A stretch of DNA of 24,378 bases from Thermoplasmata archaeon M9B2D. Its GTDB lineage: Archaea; Thermoplasmatota; E2; DHVEG-1. The notes beneath the pieces were generated by a model. The model was not told the DNA's origin. It saw only the letters and a list, made by a program, of their open reading frames with translations, and did no database searches. Below, piece after piece: positions 1 to 6,795 of this stretch. Every line of letters starts with the position of its first letter. Position 1 is the first letter of the stretch. Location of the stretch: NCBI GenBank assembly GCA_002900555.1, contig MUGD01000059.1:1-24378 (forward strand), given 5' to 3'. The translations under genes were made by a program, and so were the position numbers.

Positions 1-1
1 A

Positions 2-832
2 GATGGCTTGTCTGTTCATTCAACAAACTTGACATTCACGCCTCATGACATTAAACCAGGGGCGTACGCTTTTGATGTTGGCACCGCTGGTAGCATGACA
101 CTCGTGTTTCAAGCATGTCTGCTTAGCTCGTTTCACACGCCAACACCTCTGACAATAAAACTACGTGGTGGAACAGATGTCAGATGGGCGCCCTCATGGG
201 ATTATTTCTCCCATGTCTTTCTGCCTTTGGTTTCAACAATTGGGATTCACACTGAAGTTACATTAATACGACGCGGCTATTACCCAACAGGTGGTGGGGA
301 AGCGACCCTTACGGTTCATCCCATCGAAAAACTGTTTGTATTTTCCGCAGACGAACCACAGAACTTCACCGATATGAATGGGATCATCCATCGTGCAAAC
401 CTCCCAGACCATATCAGCACACGTATGAAACATGCGGCAATAAAAACGGCAATGAGGCAGAATCTCCGGGCGATGATTCAGGTGGATGCAGCTCCATCTT
501 CATCATCTGGCACCGGAATAACATTATGGTCTGCAGCAGGACCAACAGTTCTTGGATCTGCGGTCCTTGGAGAAAAAACAGTCTCTGCTGAGATAGTGGG
601 GGAAACTGCAGCAAACCAGCTTCTGCAGGAAATAAAAAGCGGAGCTACCGTTGACCGATATGCGATTGACCAAATACTCCCATACCTTGCTCTCGCACAG
701 AAGGGCTCTGCGTGTCTCATCAAGGATATAAGTAATCACACCAAGACGAATATGTGGTTAATCAAACAGTTTTTGCCTGTGGATTTTAAAGTGACATCAC
801 AACAAGACGTTCTCTTGCTTCAGGTCAAATAA
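2..832 (+). CDS. rtcA: RNA 3'-terminal phosphate cyclase, C-terminal part (5' end outside window)
   Basis: RtcA converts RNA 3'-phosphate ends to 2',3'-cyclic phosphates through an enzyme-AMP intermediate, in the cytoplasm. The reading frame is open from base 2, so the N-terminal part lies outside the window; a TTG at position 8 is only an internal codon. Family signatures are in the expected order: GTAGS near the start, GGTDVRWAPSWDY, then RGYYPTGGGE. Close to the C-terminus, HTKTNMWLIKQFL matches the region holding the histidine nucleophile that is adenylated in the E. coli enzyme. About 276 residues are visible out of the usual 330-345, so roughly 60-70 are missing. No rtcB is visible. The gene ends with TAA, and the next intact gene starts about 700 bases later. 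Confidence 0.93.
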   Translation, partial: DGLSVHSTNLTFTPHDIKPGAYAFDVGTAGSMTLVFQACLLSSFHTPTPLTIKLRGGTDVRWAPSWDYFSHVFLPLVSTIGIHTEVTLIRRGYYPTGGGEATLTVHPIEKLFVFSADEPQNFTDMNGIIHRANLPDHISTRMKHAAIKTAMRQNLRAMIQVDAAPSSSSGTGITLWSAAGPTVLGSAVLGEKTVSAEIVGETAANQLLQEIKSGATVDRYAIDQILPYLALAQKGSACLIKDISNHTKTNMWLIKQFLPVDFKVTSQQDVLLLQVK

Positions 833-867
833 AACGCAATGATGTCGCCAAAAGACTATCCCGTTTC

Positions 868-1161
868 ATGGACGTATCATCAAAGAACATAGGATTGTTG
901 TCTGTGGCGGAATATCGACGAATACTAACAACTCTGATAGAAAAGATGTTTATCGGCACTTTCTTTTATGATAGCTATCTACAAGGTAGTTGAGCTAAGT
1001 ACCATCTGCGCATGACTGACGTGTTTTGAGGAGCAAGTTTAGCCGATACACCAAAAGTTCCCAAGGACCTTGAGAAAAGAGGAATTTTTATCATTGACTC
1101 CATATTTGAAGAGCGTGTAGTCTCAGAATATATCAATACATTTATTTATAAATTTGAATAA
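868..1161 (+). pseudogene. possible degraded coding remnant
   Basis: The 833-1318 stretch has no intact gene, but pieces of protein-like sequence occur in different frames. From ATG 868 a 41-residue helical-looking frame reads MDVSSKNIGLLSVAEYRR... and stops at 991-993. This frame is also open upstream into the rtcA end. A second frame from about 1030 reads ...KVPKDLEKRGIFIIDSIFEE... to a TAA at 1159-1161. The two pieces are separated by stops in all three frames. I do not recognise the family. It could be a decayed gene or chance open sequence in AT-rich DNA; the confidence is low. Confidence 0.25.
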
Positions 1162-1318
1162 ATTATAGCGTTGGAACAGAAAAATATGTACGAAAGGAAT
1201 CGAAAAAATATACTTCTCGTTGATTTTTTTCTCTTCAACCAATTTTTTCTTGATTAAATCGGGATGCAAAAAATACCGGATTGCCATAAATTTCTCTTAC
1301 ATCAATTTTATAAAAAAA

Positions 1319-1326
1319 TTTATATA
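1319..1326 (+). promoter_or_regulatory. TATA box ahead of the candidate structured RNA
   Basis: TTTATATA, preceded by an A-run that could serve as a BRE. The usual archaeal spacing puts the transcript start near 1347-1350, exactly where the stem of the hairpin at 1349-1428 begins. Confidence 0.5.
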
Positions 1327-1348
1327 CTTATTAATATAATATAAGTTT

Positions 1349-1428
1349 AAGGTTTGATGATGGGGGGCGATCCCTATTTTTTCCCATCTCTCCTCACCAC
1401 CTCCTCCCGGCCTCCCCATCTTCACCTT
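1349..1428 (+). ncRNA. candidate stem-loop RNA with C-rich, anti-Shine-Dalgarno-like loop
   Basis: A GC-rich island in AT-rich intergenic DNA folds into a long imperfect hairpin. AAGGT (1349-1353) pairs with ACCTT (1424-1428), GATGGGG (1359-1365) with CCCCATC (1414-1420), and GGC (1366-1368) with GCC (1410-1412). There is one internal loop and one bulged T. The 41-nt loop is nearly all pyrimidine and contains CACCTCCT (1398-1405), identical to the anti-Shine-Dalgarno core at the 16S rRNA 3' end. A TATA box lies at the right distance upstream. The next gene seems to have its own TATA box at 1478, which suggests an independent transcript rather than a 5' leader. It matches no RNA family I know. 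Alternatives are a long structured leader of the hydrolase gene, or a terminator-like element. Confidence 0.4.
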
Positions 1429-1477
1429 AAAACACTAATACTGCTCCAGACCATGATTTTATGATTTCTCAGATAAG

Positions 1478-1485
1478 TTTATATT
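1478..1485 (+). promoter_or_regulatory. TATA box of the hydrolase gene
   Basis: TTTATATT about 50 bp before ATG 1530. The expected transcript start is near 1505-1510, giving a leader of roughly 20-25 nt that contains the GAGGT ribosome-binding site at 1518-1522. Confidence 0.45.
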
Positions 1486-1529
1486 CCGTTTGTTATCTAT
1501 ATATCCATACAAACACCAGAGGTCGCTAC

Positions 1530-2543
1530 ATGAAAAAAAATTTTTTATTAAACCATATAATCTGTATTATAGTAATTGTTTTTTTCACCACTCTCCTCAT
1601 GGAGCCCTGCTGTCATGGTATCACGCCACATGAACCTGAATTGACAATCCTTGATCCACCCACACCGCCGTTACAACCACCCGACGGACCAGGCGGTTCG
1701 AATTATACGCATCGTGGCGTTCGGCAATCCCGCTATGGGTATGGCGCGAAAGGCTTTTGGATATTCGAACCAACAGACCCGACGCCAGCATCAGCACCCT
1801 TAATCGTGTTCAATCACGGATGGAGCGCAATTTTTCCATTCTATTATAAAGCATGGATAGAACACCTGGTCAAACGAGGGAATATCGTCGTCTATCCACG
1901 GTATCAACTTGGTTTTATCATCGGTACACGGTATGCGACCCACAATGCGATTGATGCGGTAAAAAAAGCTATCGACCTACTTCAGGATGGAAGCCATGTC
2001 ACACCGGACCTTGATAACTTCGCAATCGTCGGTCATTCGCTTGGTGGAGGCATCACTGCTGAGATGGCGGTCCTCGCTTTCGAAGAAGGACTTCCAGTAC
2101 CTCGGGCAGTCATGCCTGTGCAACCATTTGTTCGTCCTGACACCATGATGAAGGATTTCCAGGGTATTCCTGCAGCCACGTTTCTGTTGGTCGTCGTCGG
2201 GGAGGATGATCACATCGTAGGTAATTATTCAGGGAAACTGATTTTCACCACCGCAACAGAGGTTCCTTTTGAACAGAAGGATTTTATCATCCAACGGACC
2301 GATCGATATGGAGCTCCTTCGCTTGTCGCAGATCATATAGCTCCGATATGCATTCCAAATGATTCCTCTGTCAATGCCATGGATTTTTATTCTACATGGA
2401 AACTGTTTGATGCACTTACGGATTATGCGTTTTATGGCATCAACAAGGAATATTGTCTTGGGAACACCCCAGAGCAACGGTTTATGGGATACTGGAGCGA
2501 CGGGATGGCGGTCACGGAACTCACTGTGACAGATACTCCTTGA
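1530..2543 (+). CDS. secreted alpha/beta hydrolase (dienelactone hydrolase/lipase-like)
   Basis: This is a 337-residue protein with an N-terminal signal peptide: MKKN, a hydrophobic stretch to about residue 24, then CCHG. It probably acts outside the cell. ATG 1530 is chosen over upstream in-frame ATG 1461 because it starts the signal peptide and follows GAGGT by 7 nt. The hydrolase fold is visible in FNHGW (94-98, oxyanion region) and the nucleophile elbow GHSLGGG with Ser170. The acid is likely Asp226 or Asp227 in VVGEDDH, and the base His269 in ADHIAP. The layout resembles dienelactone-hydrolase or cutinase-like esterases, but the substrate cannot be read from sequence. The proline-rich stretch at 43-55 looks like a linker. 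No membrane anchor follows the signal peptide; the CC pair at 27-28 is not a convincing lipobox. Confidence 0.85.
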   Translation: MKKNFLLNHIICIIVIVFFTTLLMEPCCHGITPHEPELTILDPPTPPLQPPDGPGGSNYTHRGVRQSRYGYGAKGFWIFEPTDPTPASAPLIVFNHGWSAIFPFYYKAWIEHLVKRGNIVVYPRYQLGFIIGTRYATHNAIDAVKKAIDLLQDGSHVTPDLDNFAIVGHSLGGGITAEMAVLAFEEGLPVPRAVMPVQPFVRPDTMMKDFQGIPAATFLLVVVGEDDHIVGNYSGKLIFTTATEVPFEQKDFIIQRTDRYGAPSLVADHIAPICIPNDSSVNAMDFYSTWKLFDALTDYAFYGINKEYCLGNTPEQRFMGYWSDGMAVTELTVTDTP

Positions 2544-2565
2544 AGTCCTCTTTTTTTCTGGACTT
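2543..2565 (+). terminator. stem-loop with T-rich loop at the end of the hydrolase gene
   Basis: AAGTCC (2543-2548) and GGACTT (2560-2565) form a 6-bp stem around a loop with seven T in a row. It overlaps the stop codon. Archaeal transcription usually ends at T-runs, so this is a plausible end of the hydrolase transcript. Confidence 0.4.
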
Positions 2566-2596
2566 TGTATTTTTGCGTTTTGCCGTTTTTACGAAG

Positions 2597-2609
2597 TATA
2601 TTTAAATAT
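2597..2609 (+). promoter_or_regulatory. TATA box of the 65-aa protein gene
   Basis: TATATTTAAATAT, with an expected transcript start near 2625-2632. That puts the start at the left edge of the palindrome 2631-2651. Confidence 0.5.
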
Positions 2610-2630
2610 GTTCACTGGCAACAAATATCA

Positions 2631-2651
2631 TGCTATTGTATAACAATAGCA
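2631..2651 (+). promoter_or_regulatory. perfect 21-bp palindrome: candidate operator or leader hairpin
   Basis: The arms TGCTATTGT (2631-2639) and ACAATAGCA (2643-2651) are perfect reverse complements around the centre ATA. The palindrome lies between the TATA box at 2597 and ATG 2656, at the expected transcript start. As DNA it looks like a repressor operator that would block initiation. As RNA it would form a hairpin directly before the start codon. The small basic product downstream could be the regulator that binds it; that link is inference. Confidence 0.5.
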
Positions 2652-2655
2652 GGAT

Positions 2656-2853
2656 ATGAGAGAGATGACGAAAAGGAAATATAAAATAAAAAAACCAAAA
2701 ACAAAAGCAAAAACCATGTATGAAGAAGTCGTCACAGTTCAAGATGATCTCTTTGACAGATGCGTACGAAAAGGACTCATAGAGAAAACATCCTGCGGCT
2801 ACTACTTTACTCCTGAATTTTTCGAAACACTTCAAATCTACGATGATGACTAG
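2656..2853 (+). CDS. small basic protein, possibly winged-helix DNA-binding
   Basis: This 65-residue protein has a lysine/arginine-rich N-terminus (residues 5-19: TKRKYKIKKPKTKAK) and an acidic end (YDDD). The middle reads DDLFDRCVRKGLIEKTSCGYYFTPEFF across two chunks. It could be a recognition helix followed by a wing ending in the 'GYxxTPEF' pattern common in winged-helix proteins, but I do not recognise a named family. The start may be ATG 2656 or ATG 2665; both follow GA-rich sequence. The gene has its own TATA box, a palindrome at its transcript start and a hairpin-plus-T terminator, so it is a stand-alone unit. Self-regulation is a reasonable guess. Confidence 0.6.
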   Translation: MREMTKRKYKIKKPKTKAKTMYEEVVTVQDDLFDRCVRKGLIEKTSCGYYFTPEFFETLQIYDDD

Positions 2854-2858
2854 GGAAT

Positions 2859-2880
2859 AAGAAGTCGCTACTTCTTTTTT
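2859..2880 (+). terminator. hairpin followed by T-run
   Basis: AAGAAGT (2859-2865) and ACTTCTT (2870-2876) form a perfect 7-bp stem with loop CGCT, followed by more T. It starts six bases after the stop codon of the 65-aa gene and looks like a classical intrinsic terminator. It also separates that gene from the convergent leuD-like gene. Confidence 0.6.
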
Positions 2881-2897
2881 CCCATACAAACCCCTTC

Positions 2898-3389
2898 TTA
2901 TCGTTTTTTCCTCTGTCGAAGTTTTTCCCGTGTATACGGCAGCAAACCACCTGCATCACGGATAGCAAGGATCTCTTTTGGAAGCCTGGGAAACGAAAAC
3001 GTACGTGAACCAACCGAGATCGTCCCTTTGGAGACATTAAGCCACACCTGATCGCCTTGTGTGTATGATCTCACCGCCTCGGGGCATTCAATCAACAACA
3101 GACCCTGGTTGATGGCGGATCGATAAAAGATACGCGCAAAGCTTTCTGCGACAACCGCAATAATCCCTACTGCTCGCAATCCAACAACTGGTTGCTCCCG
3201 TGAACTCCCACACCCAAAATTCTTTCCAGCGAAGATCAAATCACCCTCTTTAACGTTCTGGGCAAACGATGGGTCTAAATCCTCAAGCAGATGTGGTTTT
3301 ATCTCCTCAACAGTATTACACGTGTAGGTGTATTTTCCTGGAAACAGCATGTCCGTGTTAATGTTATCACCATACTTCCAGACCGTCAT
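2898..3389 (-). CDS. leuD: aconitase-family dehydratase small subunit (LeuD/HacB type)
   Basis: This 163-residue swivel-domain subunit pairs with the large subunit encoded just upstream to make a two-subunit 3-isopropylmalate dehydratase or a relative such as homoaconitase. DNINTDMLFPGKY (8-20) and NFGCGSSREQ (57-66) are the standard LeuD signatures. The segment after the conserved DTD-type motif sets substrate choice in this family. Characterised archaeal homologues have YLRT (homoaconitase) or YLVY-type (isopropylmalate isomerase) there; this protein reads KYTYT, so the substrate is uncertain. Its ATG overlaps the stop of the large-subunit gene (ATGA, 3386-3389), consistent with translational coupling. 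It is the last gene of the operon. Confidence 0.88.
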   Translation of the reverse strand: MTVWKYGDNINTDMLFPGKYTYTCNTVEEIKPHLLEDLDPSFAQNVKEGDLIFAGKNFGCGSSREQPVVGLRAVGIIAVVAESFARIFYRSAINQGLLLIECPEAVRSYTQGDQVWLNVSKGTISVGSRTFSFPRLPKEILAIRDAGGLLPYTREKLRQRKKR

Positions 3390-4654
3390 TTCCGCATCAC
3401 CTTCCGGGGATCCGTTATCCTTCCATACAGAGCGGACATTGCCACCGTTGCTGGGCTTGCCAGATAGATCTCTGCATCGCTACATCCCATCCGACCCTTG
3501 AAATTCCTATTTGACGTGCTCAGACATCGCTCACCAGGGGCAAGCACTCCCTGATGTGCCCCTAAACACGGACCACAACCCGGGGGGAGAATGACACCTC
3601 CTGCCTCTAAAAAAACACTGATAAGACCCTTTTTCAATGACTCGAGATACACCGAACGAGATGAAGGAAGAATGAGCAACCGTACGTTTCGATGTACTTT
3701 CTTTCCCTTCAAAATCTTAGCGGCGATCTCAAAATCAGAGACTCTGCCATTTGTACATGTACCGAGCAGACATTGCTGTATCTCCACTCCAGCGACTTCT
3801 TTTATCGACTGTATGTTATCAACACCATTGGGGACGGCAACGACCGGTTCGATTTCAGAAAGAGAATAGGTACGTTCTTTCTCATAGGTCGCATCGGTAT
3901 CAGGCTGCACAGGTGTATATTTTGATTTTGAAACACCAATCGATGTGAGGAACTGCATGGTTACACCGTCAACCGGGAACACTGCGTTTTTCGCTCCCAT
4001 CTCTACCCCCATATTCGCTATTGTGAAGCGCTCATCAACAGAGAACCGTGCTATACTCCCATGGAACTCCACAGAACAATAATCCGCACCTGATGCAGTC
4101 ATATCTCCGATGATCGAGAGGATCACATCTTTTGCGGTCACCAATCGATGCAACTGTCCTTTCAGGGTAATCTTGATGCTCTGCGGGACTTTCAGCCATG
4201 TTTCACCGGTCAGCAACAACGCTGCGGCTTCGGTCCGGTCAATCCCTGAGGAGAACGCACCAACTGCACCATACGAGCAGGTATGGGAGTCGCTCCCAAG
4301 TAGAAGGGTCCCAGGCAGCGCTAACCCTTTTTCAATGATGATTTGATGACAGACCCCGTACCCAACGTCAAAAAAATGTTGTATCTTATACGTCCTGACA
4401 AACTCCCGGATCTGTTTATGCTGCAGCGCGTTTTTCTCACCAGCTGCAGGGATGACATGGTCAAGGACAATAACAGGAAGACTCTTCTTAAAGACACCAT
4501 ACTGCTGCAATTCTCCTTTGATTTTTAAAATGATTGGCGCCGCATTGTCATGCATCAGCAGATGATTTGGTTTAACGGTCACAATCTGACCAGGTTCGAC
4601 CTTTTTTTCACCAGCGTATTTTGCAAGGATTTTCTCTGCAAATGTCATCGTCAT
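3386..4654 (-). CDS. leuC: aconitase-family dehydratase large subunit (LeuC/HacA type)
   Basis: This 422-residue subunit has the normal LeuC length and carries the [4Fe-4S] cluster. It catalyses stereospecific dehydration and rehydration of a hydroxy-acid, most simply 2- to 3-isopropylmalate in leucine synthesis. The cluster cysteines are Cys300 (GTCTNGR), Cys360 and Cys363 (PPGCGPCLG). LLGSDSHTCSYGA (118-130) and SNRNFKGRMG (381-390) are family signatures. ATG 4654 is preferred over ATG 4648 because GGTGA lies 6-7 nt upstream. The gene starts 6 bases after the stop of the single-chain paralogue and overlaps leuD by 4 bases. Neither leuA nor leuB is in the window, so homoaconitase or dimethylmalate-type activity stays open. 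Confidence 0.9.
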   Translation of the reverse strand: MTMTFAEKILAKYAGEKKVEPGQIVTVKPNHLLMHDNAAPIILKIKGELQQYGVFKKSLPVIVLDHVIPAAGEKNALQHKQIREFVRTYKIQHFFDVGYGVCHQIIIEKGLALPGTLLLGSDSHTCSYGAVGAFSSGIDRTEAAALLLTGETWLKVPQSIKITLKGQLHRLVTAKDVILSIIGDMTASGADYCSVEFHGSIARFSVDERFTIANMGVEMGAKNAVFPVDGVTMQFLTSIGVSKSKYTPVQPDTDATYEKERTYSLSEIEPVVAVPNGVDNIQSIKEVAGVEIQQCLLGTCTNGRVSDFEIAAKILKGKKVHRNVRLLILPSSRSVYLESLKKGLISVFLEAGGVILPPGCGPCLGAHQGVLAPGERCLSTSNRNFKGRMGCSDAEIYLASPATVAMSALYGRITDPRKVMRK

Positions 4655-4660
4655 GGTTTC

Positions 4661-6466
4661 TCACCTTTCCAACAGACCGCCGCGGAGATAGATTTCCGTT
4701 TGTGCTTTTGAAAACGGTTTGACTTGAAATGTTTTTCCCTGGGTCTTGTCTGTTATCACGCCGGTGGTAAAATCAATGGCGAGACGGTCGTTGTCCTGAA
4801 CCTTTTTTGTGATGTCATCAGCAGTAAGGATAGGCATGCCGCTGTTGATCGCGTTTCGCTCGTAGATAGCGCCAAACGACTCAGCGACAATTACACTGAT
4901 TCCCAGTGTTTTGAAGCAATCAACCGCCTGCTGTCGGGAGCTACCGCACCCGAAGTTCTTCCCTACTACGACGATATCTCCTGGCTTTGCTTGTATCGCA
5001 AACTGTTCGTATCCTTTCAAGTTCCCAAACGTATACTGTCCCATCTCTGCCAGCTCCGTGATTGCAAGATGACGGTTATGATAAATCATATCGGTGTCGA
5101 TATTGTCTTTTTTAATAAGCCAGGCTCTCCCTTCGACCATCAATGGAGCCAAGTGTTTTTCTTTCTTCTGTCCAACGATGGGTTTTCCCAGTGATGCTTC
5201 GATTTTTACTGCAGATGGTTTCTTTGGGATTGCATTAACCGTCGTAATATACCCAGCGACTAACGACGCAGCAACGGTTTGCGGAGATGCAAGGTAAATG
5301 TCACCTTTCCCTTGTTTCCCAGTAAAATTCCGATTTCCCGATGAGACGGTCATCTCTCCTTTTCCAGTTTGGCCGATCTGTCCAGCGGCACACCCTGCAC
5401 ATCCTGCAGACCCAACCAAGGCACCTGCGTCCTTGAAAACCTTTATCAATCCTTCCTTAAGGCAAGTGTTCCAAATCGTATCAGTTGCAGGAACAATCTT
5501 TAGAACTCTCCCTGGCGCGATTGTGTTATCCTTCAAAATCGCAGCAGCAGCTCTCATATCCTCCAGGCGACCATTGGTACATGACCCAATAAACCCAGAA
5601 TCAACGGTAACGCCTTTTACCCCTTCGACCTGGACAACGTCCTCAGGGTGACCTGGACGTGAAATCTGTGGGGGGAGGTCTGATATATCGATTTCCACGG
5701 TCCGTTCATAGGGCGCATCATCATCGGCATGGATTGGTTTTACTGTGATTCCAAATGATTTTCGGTAATACTCCATGATTTTCTCGTTGGTGGGGAAAAA
5801 AATGATGATCCCGCCCATCTCCGTTGCCATCGACGCTATGGTGACCCGTCCGTCCAATGACAATGAATCAACATATTCACCATACAGCTCGGCAGCATAC
5901 CCCAGTAGACCGTTAGCCCCCAGCTCTTTGTTCATCTGTAATACCACATCTTTAGGGGTCGCTGTGCTGGAGGGTCTTCCTTTCAGAATGATTTTTATAG
6001 ACGGAGGGACTTTAAACCAGATTTTGCCATATGCAAATGCATGTGCAATGTCGATGTCTCCCATTCCTTGACCAAATGCTCCAATGGCACCAAGGATGTT
6101 AGCATGGGAATCCGTTGATACGAACGTATCCCCTGGGAACACCAGTCCTTCTTCGAAGGCAAGATGGGTGCCAATGCCGGTGTTTATGTCGTAGATCTTC
6201 ACACCGTGTTTTCGTGCAAACACTCGACAGATCTGCTGATTCTCCGCGTATTTCTGATCACACCCACCAGGGTTACAATCAAAGGTAAAAAACGTATGCT
6301 TTGAGTCATGAACAGAGAGGTTGTGTTCCTCGAGGTGTTTAACGACGTTTGCCCCTCCAAAGTCACGAGCGACTCGTACATCAATTGTGACATTGATGAT
6401 ATCGTCGATCTGTGCTGTCGTGTTCGAATGTGTTTCAAATATTTTTTGGATAATGGTTTTTCCCAT
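4661..6466 (-). CDS. single-chain aconitase/homoaconitase-family hydratase (LeuC-LeuD fusion)
   Basis: This 601-residue enzyme joins a LeuC-like large domain (about 1-410) and a LeuD-like swivel domain (about 440-601) in one chain. The order is large then small, with a short linker rich in Lys and Pro. Cluster ligands are Cys296 (GSCTNGR), Cys356 and Cys359 (AGCAGCAAG). Other signatures are STDSHANILGAIGAFGQGMGD (from 117, given in part), GNRNFTGKQG (377-386) and NFGCGSSRQQ (504-513). The substrate-loop region reads NRHLAIT, unlike the KYTYT of the neighbouring small subunit, so the two enzymes probably have different substrates. An aconitase or homoaconitase role fits; which one is unresolved. 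GGAGAT lies 9 nt before ATG 6466. It is the first gene of the operon with leuC and leuD. Confidence 0.88.
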   Translation of the reverse strand: MGKTIIQKIFETHSNTTAQIDDIINVTIDVRVARDFGGANVVKHLEEHNLSVHDSKHTFFTFDCNPGGCDQKYAENQQICRVFARKHGVKIYDINTGIGTHLAFEEGLVFPGDTFVSTDSHANILGAIGAFGQGMGDIDIAHAFAYGKIWFKVPPSIKIILKGRPSSTATPKDVVLQMNKELGANGLLGYAAELYGEYVDSLSLDGRVTIASMATEMGGIIIFFPTNEKIMEYYRKSFGITVKPIHADDDAPYERTVEIDISDLPPQISRPGHPEDVVQVEGVKGVTVDSGFIGSCTNGRLEDMRAAAAILKDNTIAPGRVLKIVPATDTIWNTCLKEGLIKVFKDAGALVGSAGCAGCAAGQIGQTGKGEMTVSSGNRNFTGKQGKGDIYLASPQTVAASLVAGYITTVNAIPKKPSAVKIEASLGKPIVGQKKEKHLAPLMVEGRAWLIKKDNIDTDMIYHNRHLAITELAEMGQYTFGNLKGYEQFAIQAKPGDIVVVGKNFGCGSSRQQAVDCFKTLGISVIVAESFGAIYERNAINSGMPILTADDITKKVQDNDRLAIDFTTGVITDKTQGKTFQVKPFSKAQTEIYLRGGLLER

Positions 6467-6608
6467 ACTTTTTGGATCTCCCGTAGCAGTTTTCGTTCTC
6501 TATTGTTTCCTGATGGTAAATCGCATCAGTTGAGAGTATGAAAACATTGTGGTTTGTTCCCTGTTTATCCATCATACAAAGATCATCTGACAGGTTCCAT
6601 GGTTTCAG

Positions 6609-6667
6609 AGGGGATACCACCACAGTACTGCGATTTTGTTCATTCCAGTACTATTACTATCTCCCCT
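6609..6667 (-). promoter_or_regulatory. possible leader hairpin and CAGTACT repeats upstream of the dehydratase operon
   Basis: The divergent gap 6467-6795 (about 330 bases) holds promoters for both sides. On the minus side a TATA-like TTTTATC (about 6677-6687) would place the transcript start near 6655. Two copies of CAGTACT (6623-6629 and 6646-6652, 23 bp apart) lie near or just after that start. AGGGGATA (6609-6616) can pair with TATCTCCCCT (6658-6667), with a two-base bulge. I see no recognisable riboswitch or convincing gene in the gap. Confidence 0.3.
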
Positions 6668-6744
6668 GTTGGATGATAAAATGCATCATCGAAACGATTT
6701 TTGCAGTCCCGTAATAAAAAAGTATTTATAGGTGCTCCTACTAA

Positions 6745-6763
6745 GTATATATATAGATATATA
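6745..6763 (+). promoter_or_regulatory. TATA-rich promoter of the exoprotein pair
   Basis: An alternating TATATATATAGATATATAG run ends about 33 bp before the start codon at 6796; another TATA-like TTTATA lies at 6725-6730. The purine-rich stretch GGAAGAGGTG (6784-6793) just before 6796 serves as the ribosome-binding site. Confidence 0.5.
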
Positions 6764-6795
6764 GAAGGGAAAAGAACCATTTAGGAAGAGGTGTA

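Noticed and set aside
6435..6623. 62-aa minus-strand frame ahead of the fused dehydratase
   Set aside because: It overlaps the dehydratase start in another frame, starts at GTG without a clear ribosome-binding site and has no recognisable feature; the region is better read as leader DNA.
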